From: an uncultured Bdellovibrionales bacterium
GTDB lineage: Bacteria; Bdellovibrionota; FAC87; UBA2466
Length of the DNA: 8,775 nucleotides
Reading direction: 5' to 3'
Assembly (NCBI GenBank): GCA_937903155.1
Contig: CALCZU010000005.1
Span: forward strand, 1-8,775
Shown here: positions 4,779 through 8,775 of the stretch, in pieces
Layout: each line of letters opens with the position of its first letter
Position numbering within the stretch: position 1 is the stretch's first letter
Position numbers and translations under genes: made by a program
The notes under the pieces: generated by a model
Told to the model about the DNA's origin: nothing
The model's input: only the letters and a program-made list of their open reading frames with translations
Database searches by the model: none

Positions 4779-5758
4779 AATTTGCAAGTTTACCATCGAA
4801 AAATCCTAAAAACCGTAATGGTGATTTAATTGTCGTTTCTAAAGACCTTAAAAAAGGGGTTCGAGTCGAATCAAAAATTGCGACGAGTCTTCTCAACGCT
4901 TTAGAAAACTGGAGTGAAGTCAGTCCTCAGCTCAAAACCATTTCAGAAGCGCTGAATTTAGGAAAGGCTGCTGACGCCTTCGATTTAAATTTAAAAGAGT
5001 GCCTTGCTCCGATCACGCATGCTCCCGGCTTTTTAGACGGCAGTGCGTTTCTTTCCCACGTCGTGCGTGCTCGCAAAGCTCGCGGGGATGTGATGCCAGA
5101 GTCCGCTCGAAAAACTCCACTCATGTATCAAGGAGTCAGCGACAATTTACTCTCTGCTTATTCCCCCATTGAATTAATGGATGAAGCCTACGGGGGAGAT
5201 ATTGAAGGAGAAATTGCAGCGATCATGCTCGACACGCCCAAAGGGGCCTCGCCTGAAGTGTGCGCAGAAAAGATTGTCCTTTTCACCTTATTTAACGACA
5301 TCACTTTTAGAGAGATCGTAAAAGTCGAGCTTGAAACTAAGTTTGGATTTCTTCAATCCAAACCCAATTCGAGTTTCGCTCCCATCGTTGTGACGCCAGA
5401 TGAGTTAGGCAGTGCATGGGATGGCAAACGAGTACTTCTCGATATGCAAGTCGAGCTGAATGGAAAGCGATTCGGAAATCCGAATGGTCGCGAAATGAAT
5501 TTCTCATTTGGCCAAATCATTGCTCACGCGTGCCGCACCCGGCCACTAGGAGCGGGAACCATTGTCGGGACGGGGACCTTCTCCAATGAGTCCGAAGCCG
5601 CGGGATATGCGTGTCTCACGGAACAACGTTTTCAAGAAGTGATCGACAATGGCAAGCCGACGACCCCTTGGTTAAAACCGGGCGACAAAATCAAAATTGA
5701 TATGAAGCTGAACGACCAAACTATTTTTGGATCCATCGAGCAAACTGCGAAAATTTGA
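4775..5758 (+). CDS. fahA: Fumarylacetoacetate hydrolase
   Basis: The enzyme cleaves fumarylacetoacetate to fumarate and acetoacetate, the last step of tyrosine/homogentisate degradation. The 327-residue length and sequence fit the bacterial short FAH type. The N-terminal domain (about 1-80) is followed by the catalytic barrel. By alignment in memory with mouse FAH, the metal ligands are D88, E144, E146 (IEGEIAAI) and D175 (FNDITFRE). The catalytic histidine is H95, seven residues after D88 as in mouse; R179 and K196 (FLQSKP) match its other active-site residues. No key residue is missing. A strong SD (GGAGG, 4762-4766) precedes the ATG, which overlaps the stop of the upstream gene. No other tyrosine-degradation gene (hmgA, hpd, maiA) is in the window. 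A related FAH-superfamily hydrolase of another beta-diketone acid is the main alternative. Confidence 0.88.
   Translation: MKFASLPSKNPKNRNGDLIVVSKDLKKGVRVESKIATSLLNALENWSEVSPQLKTISEALNLGKAADAFDLNLKECLAPITHAPGFLDGSAFLSHVVRARKARGDVMPESARKTPLMYQGVSDNLLSAYSPIELMDEAYGGDIEGEIAAIMLDTPKGASPEVCAEKIVLFTLFNDITFREIVKVELETKFGFLQSKPNSSFAPIVVTPDELGSAWDGKRVLLDMQVELNGKRFGNPNGREMNFSFGQIIAHACRTRPLGAGTIVGTGTFSNESEAAGYACLTEQRFQEVIDNGKPTTPWLKPGDKIKIDMKLNDQTIFGSIEQTAKI
5341..5363 (+). other. Perfect 9-bp hairpin inside the FAH gene
   Basis: GTTTGGATT (5341-5349) and AATCCAAAC (5355-5363) are exact inverted copies around a 5-nt TCTTC loop. They cover the codons of the conserved FGFLQSKP block. It may be a coincidence of codon choice, or an mRNA structure. 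Confidence 0.35.
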
Positions 5759-5783
5759 AACTTGCGATAAGAGTTGGTAGAAT
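5755..5783 (+). promoter_or_regulatory. Sigma70-type promoter of the zapA-fthC-ymdB-tyrS operon
   Basis: TTGAAA (5755-5760) and TAGAAT (5778-5783) each match consensus at 5 of 6 positions with an ideal 17-nt spacer. This is the best promoter in the window. The -35 overlaps the TGA (5756-5758) of the FAH gene. Initiation near 5790 would leave only about 2-3 nt before the zapA ATG at 5793. No SD is present there. Confidence 0.65.
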
Positions 5784-5792
5784 TTGTTCACT

Positions 5793-6086
5793 ATGAACTC
5801 CATTGAAATCGCCATCGGCAGCTCAAGGTATGTCATCAAAAGTGAAGATTCTAAAGAGAGTCTTCGCGAAGTCGCAGAACTCGTGAAAAGAAAAGTGGAG
5901 GGGATCAAAAAGCGTCAACCCACGTTGACGTTACAAAAAGCAACGATCCTCGCCGCATTTGATTTTGCGAATGAAATGATTTCTTCTCGACGCAAATCGA
6001 CGGACTACCGTTCAAAAGTGCTGCAAAAAGCCGAGACTCTGCTGAAAAAAGTAGAAATGGAGATTGAGTCCTCTCCCCGCATGTGA
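5793..6086 (+). CDS. zapA: Cell division protein ZapA
   Basis: ZapA is a small cytoplasmic protein that binds FtsZ and bundles its filaments at the division site. The 97-residue protein has the family pattern. An N-terminal beta-rich part runs 'MNSIEIAIGSSRYVIKSED', and helices follow with 'SLREVAELVKRKVEGIKK' and 'LQKATILAAFDFANEMI' (about 49-65). The lysine-rich C-terminal helix fits the dimer/tetramer coiled coil. I use ATG 5793 rather than an in-frame TTG at 5784, because TTG would lie upstream of the expected transcription start. The gene opens a tight operon, and its stop overlaps the GTG start of the folate gene (GTGA). Seeing zapA directly joined to a 5-formyl-THF cyclo-ligase gene is a known proteobacterial association. 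Confidence 0.85.
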   Translation: MNSIEIAIGSSRYVIKSEDSKESLREVAELVKRKVEGIKKRQPTLTLQKATILAAFDFANEMISSRRKSTDYRSKVLQKAETLLKKVEMEIESSPRM

Positions 6087-6661
6087 ATTTAAAAAAGCAA
6101 ATTCGAGAAAACTGGAAAAAAAACTTCCCGAGAGACACCGAATGGCGACGAGAAGCCAGTCGCAAGGTCGTGGACCTTGTCATGAATTCTTCTGAGTTCA
6201 GAAGCGCTGAAAAAATCGGTATCTATTCCCCCTTCGCCTGGGAACTTGACCTGACTTCACTTTGGCAATCCCGACCTACGGACTGTGTCTTTCCGAAAAC
6301 TTATCCGGATTCAATGACTCTCGAGTTTTATCATGTGCGTTCTCTTTTAGAGCTAAAACCCGGAGTCTTAAATATTTTGGAACCCACTGCGAGTCCCGAT
6401 TTGAAAGTCACCGATTGGAAATCGTCGGATTTACTTCTGATTCCAGGGTTTGGTTTTGACCTCTTAGGCGCTCGAGTTGGAGGTGGAAAAGGCTACTACG
6501 ATCGGTTTCTTTCTAAGATGGCAGTGCAACCCCTAAGATGGGCTGTCTGCTTTCAGGCTCAGGTCTCAAAACAGCCTATTCCGCTTGAATCTTACGACGT
6601 CAGAATGAATGCTATTTGCACTGAGAAAGAAATCACAGTAGTGTCGGGCGGAGCTCATTAG
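6083..6661 (+). CDS. fthC: 5-formyltetrahydrofolate cyclo-ligase
   Basis: This cytoplasmic enzyme uses ATP to convert 5-formyltetrahydrofolate to 5,10-methenyltetrahydrofolate, returning the storage form to one-carbon metabolism. The 192 residues are full length for the family. Visible motifs are YSPFAWELD (48-56), with the folate-site glutamate E54, VFPK (69-72) and LEP (99-101). The diagnostic glycine-rich block PGFGFDLLGARVGGGKGYYD (121-140) is followed by R141, and P167-x4-D172 (PLESYD) lies near the end. The start is GTG, overlapping the zapA stop by 4 bp, so translation is probably coupled. The block GARVGGGKGYYD replaces the commoner GxRLGyGgGYYD, which is a mild variation. Confidence 0.9.
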   Translation: MNLKKQIRENWKKNFPRDTEWRREASRKVVDLVMNSSEFRSAEKIGIYSPFAWELDLTSLWQSRPTDCVFPKTYPDSMTLEFYHVRSLLELKPGVLNILEPTASPDLKVTDWKSSDLLLIPGFGFDLLGARVGGGKGYYDRFLSKMAVQPLRWAVCFQAQVSKQPIPLESYDVRMNAICTEKEITVVSGGAH

Positions 6662-6663
6662 TT

Positions 6664-7476
6664 ATGGTTATTCTTTACTTTGCAGATATTTTTGGCAGGC
6701 CGGGTCGCGCTGCCATTCGAAAAAGTCTTCCCGATCTACTCGAGAAATATAAGCCTGATTTTGTGATCGCAAACGCGGAGAATTTAGCGGGCGGTCGTGG
6801 CGTGAATAAAAAATGTTTCAACGAAATGATGGGTTTAGGGTTTCATCTCCTTACTTCCGGAAATCATATCTGGGACAATAAAGAGATTTTTGCGATTATG
6901 GCGTCCGATACGCGAATTTTAAGGCCTTTGAATTGGTTAAGTCCTGAGTCTGACCCTTGTCCGGGCAAAGGATTTACGATTATCGAAAATAACGGGAAGA
7001 AACTCGCCGTCATTAATCTAATGGGACGCGTGTTTATGGACGCGATTGATTGTCCTTTTAGTGCCGTGAACGAGGCTCTCCTTCAAATCCCTGAAGACTG
7101 TGCAATTTTAGTCGACATGCATGCGGATGCGACGAGTGAAAAATATGCAATGGGTTGGCATTTAAATGGAAGAGTTTCGGCGGTGGTGGGTTCGCATTCT
7201 CATGTGCAAACGGCAGATGAGAGAATACTCACCAAGGGAACAGCTTATATTACGGATGTGGGCATGACCGGAAGTTTTGATTCGGTCATTGGACTAAAGC
7301 CTGAAGAGATTATCCGGCGATTTATGTTGAAGCGCCCAGTGCCTGTGCAAACTGCGACCGAGAATTTAGGCGTAGGATGTGTCATCATCACGGTCGGAGA
7401 TGATAAAAAAGCGACTCAGATAGAACGGCTGCGTTTTCATGTGCCGTCAGATGATCTTACCGGAGATTTGGAATGA
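6664..7476 (+). CDS. ymdB: YmdB-family (TIGR00282) metallophosphoesterase
   Basis: The 270-residue protein belongs to the YmdB family of dinuclear-metal phosphoesterases. In Bacillus this enzyme hydrolyses cyclic nucleotide monophosphates and affects biofilm and motility choices; its substrate here is unknown. All metal and catalytic residues are visible: D8 (ADIFGRPGR), E39 and N40 (NAEN), N67 and H68 (GNHIWD), H153 (DMHADATSEK), and H178 with H180 (GSHSHVQTAD). A small change is A7 for the usual glycine in 'GDIxGxpGR'. It starts 2 nt after fthC with GGAG at 6650-6653, and its last codons overlap the tyrS start (ATGA). In many bacteria ymdB follows rny (RNase Y); no rny is present here. Confidence 0.9.
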   Translation: MVILYFADIFGRPGRAAIRKSLPDLLEKYKPDFVIANAENLAGGRGVNKKCFNEMMGLGFHLLTSGNHIWDNKEIFAIMASDTRILRPLNWLSPESDPCPGKGFTIIENNGKKLAVINLMGRVFMDAIDCPFSAVNEALLQIPEDCAILVDMHADATSEKYAMGWHLNGRVSAVVGSHSHVQTADERILTKGTAYITDVGMTGSFDSVIGLKPEEIIRRFMLKRPVPVQTATENLGVGCVIITVGDDKKATQIERLRFHVPSDDLTGDLE

Positions 7477-8690
7477 AAAGCGCTGAAGAACAACTCGAAG
7501 AGATTAAACGCGGGTGTGCTGAGATCCTTTTGGAAAAAGATCTCAAGGAAAAGCTGATTCGTTCTGTGAAAACAGGGAAACCTCTTCTCATTAAAGCCGG
7601 ATTTGATCCGACAGCGCCTGATATTCATTTAGGCCATACCGTTATCATCAACAAGATGGCCCAGTTTCAAAGATTGGGACACACGATCGTGTTTCTGATT
7701 GGGGACTTCACAGGGCTTGTCGGCGATCCGACGGGAAAATCTAAAACTCGTCCGCAGCTAACTCGCGAAGATGTTTTAAAGAACGCCGAGACTTATAAAA
7801 AACAGGTCTATAAAATCCTAGACCCGCAAAAAACGCTCGTTAAATTTAATAGCGAGTGGCTTGAGAAGTTTTCGGCCTATGACTTCGTCCGGCTTGCAGC
7901 TCACGTAAATGTCGCACGCATGCTTGAGCGAGAAGATTTCAATCGTCGATACAAAGAAGGCAACTCGATTAGTTTGCATGAATTTATGTATCCCCTCCTC
8001 CAAGCTTACGACTCGGTCGCTTTAAAAGCGGACGTTGAACTCGGGGGAACGGATCAGAAGTTCAATTTACTCATGGGCCGTGAACTGATGCGGGATTTTC
8101 AAATCGAACCTCAGGTCTGCCTCACGATGCCTCTCATCGAAGGGTTAGATGGCGTCAATAAGATGAGTAAGAGTTTAAATAACTACGTGGGTGTGGATGA
8201 ATCCCCCGATCAAATGTACGGAAAACTTTTAAGCCTTCCCGATAATATGCTTCGAAAGTATTACGACCTCTTAAGCAGTCTTCCCATTACGCAAGTGAAT
8301 TCCATCTTCGAAGAAATGAACTCAGGAAAAAGAAATCCGAAGCACGTGAAATCGGATTTCGCTTGTGAAATGGTTGAGCGCTACCATTCGAAAGACGCGA
8401 CGAACCAAGCGAAAGAAAACTTCGACAAAGTTTTTCAGAAAAAAGAAATTCCCGATGATTTACCCGAATTCAGCTTTACGCCTAAAGAAGGTATCATCTG
8501 GATTCCCAAACTACTCGTCGATATCCAATTCGCAGCCTCAACCAGCGAAGGCAAACGCCTCGTTCAACAAGGCGGCGTCAAAATTAACGAGCAGCCGCAC
8601 AAAGAAGAAAACCTAAAAACTGAAGGCCTTTCCTCTTTCACCCTCCAAGCCGGCAAAAGAAAATTCGCAAAAATTCTCGTCAAACCCTAG
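7473..8690 (+). CDS. tyrS: Tyrosyl-tRNA synthetase
   Basis: This class I synthetase charges tRNA-Tyr with tyrosine in the cytoplasm. The 405 residues are complete. The Rossmann core carries the HIGH motif as HLGH (52-55), preceded by GFDPTAPD. The tyrosine pocket shows Y173, Q177 and D180 (YPLLQAYD) and GGTDQ (191-195). The signature loop is KMSKS (230-234). An S4 RNA-binding domain covers about 342-402, with the 'TSEGKRLVQQGGVKIN' hairpin. The start is supported by GGAG at 7462-7465, 7 nt from the ATG, and overlaps ymdB by 4 bp. It is the last gene of the operon. No T-box or other tyrosine-sensing leader could exist in this position, so its expression should follow the zapA promoter unless an internal promoter lies in ymdB. 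Confidence 0.95.
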   Translation: MKSAEEQLEEIKRGCAEILLEKDLKEKLIRSVKTGKPLLIKAGFDPTAPDIHLGHTVIINKMAQFQRLGHTIVFLIGDFTGLVGDPTGKSKTRPQLTREDVLKNAETYKKQVYKILDPQKTLVKFNSEWLEKFSAYDFVRLAAHVNVARMLEREDFNRRYKEGNSISLHEFMYPLLQAYDSVALKADVELGGTDQKFNLLMGRELMRDFQIEPQVCLTMPLIEGLDGVNKMSKSLNNYVGVDESPDQMYGKLLSLPDNMLRKYYDLLSSLPITQVNSIFEEMNSGKRNPKHVKSDFACEMVERYHSKDATNQAKENFDKVFQKKEIPDDLPEFSFTPKEGIIWIPKLLVDIQFAASTSEGKRLVQQGGVKINEQPHKEENLKTEGLSSFTLQAGKRKFAKILVKP

Positions 8691-8720
8691 GCTTTTTCCG
8701 CTAAGAATTGAGACGTAAGC

Positions 8721-8770
8721 CCGTCGTTGCGAGGAGCGAAGCGACGAAGCAATCTCGCTGCAAAAGAGCG
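8721..8770 (-). repeat. Short dispersed repeat, copy C (inverted relative to A and B)
   Basis: CCGTCGTTGCGAGGAGCGAA (from 8721) followed by GCGACGAAGCAATCTCGCTG is the reverse complement of the consensus seen in copies A and B, in the short form without the 27-base internal segment. It begins 30 nt after the tyrS stop, and the window ends within or just past it. CGTCG...CGACG arms (8722-8745) can form an imperfect stem. There is no T run, so it is not an ordinary intrinsic terminator, although it may still influence the 3' end of the operon mRNA. Confidence 0.8.
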
Positions 8771-8775
8771 CTCAT

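Noticed and set aside
5784..5792. TTG start adding three residues to ZapA
   Set aside because: It overlaps the spacer just after the -10 box, upstream of the expected transcription start. ATG 5793 gives the usual ZapA N-terminus.
6081..6086. 6S RNA gene between zapA and the cyclo-ligase gene
   Set aside because: The two genes overlap by 4 bp, so there is no intergenic space for it.
8691..8720. Intrinsic terminator after tyrS
   Set aside because: There is a TTTTT stretch (8693-8697) but no stem before it. The repeat that follows has stem potential but no T run.

Overview
This window looks like chromosomal DNA of a Gram-negative bacterium with moderate GC content. A predatory-type deltaproteobacterial relative (Bdellovibrionota-like) fits best. 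That is inference, based mainly on the style of the truncated HNH-endonuclease-family N-terminus at the left edge and the general look of the proteins. No rRNA or tRNA is present to confirm it.

Layout. At 1-439 the minus strand carries the first 146 residues of an HNH/DUF222-like protein that runs off the window. Its upstream region has two near-identical palindromes around a candidate promoter. From 440 to 1042 I see no credible gene. This stretch holds two copies of a short dispersed repeat, a perfect 12-bp palindrome, and a long hairpin followed by seven T's, just before a small diguanylate cyclase (1043-1723). A much longer reading frame is open through the repeats from 593, but its first 150 codons look like translated repeat DNA. 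The cyclase gene overlaps rsmE (1698-2399) by 26 bp. A polytopic membrane protein (2430-3473) follows, then a convergent 73-residue zinc-ribbon-like protein (3478-3699, minus).

The centre holds a two-gene operon: an uncharacterised conserved protein (3825-4778) with a 4-bp stop/start overlap into a fumarylacetoacetate hydrolase (4775-5758). The right part is a tight four-gene housekeeping operon: zapA (cell division), 5-formyltetrahydrofolate cyclo-ligase, a YmdB-type metallophosphoesterase, and tyrS, all overlapping or 2 nt apart. It is driven by a good sigma70-type promoter that overlaps the stop codon of the hydrolase gene. A third copy of the dispersed repeat, in inverted orientation, begins 30 nt after tyrS and reaches the window's right edge.

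The strongest leads are the uncharacterised partner of fumarylacetoacetate hydrolase, the three plus-strand transcription-unit starts whose -10 boxes sit so close to the ATG that their mRNAs would be (nearly) leaderless, the twin palindromes upstream of the HNH-family gene, and the attenuator-like hairpin before the diguanylate cyclase. I see no phage, IS element, CRISPR array, toxin-antitoxin pair or clear defence system inside the window.
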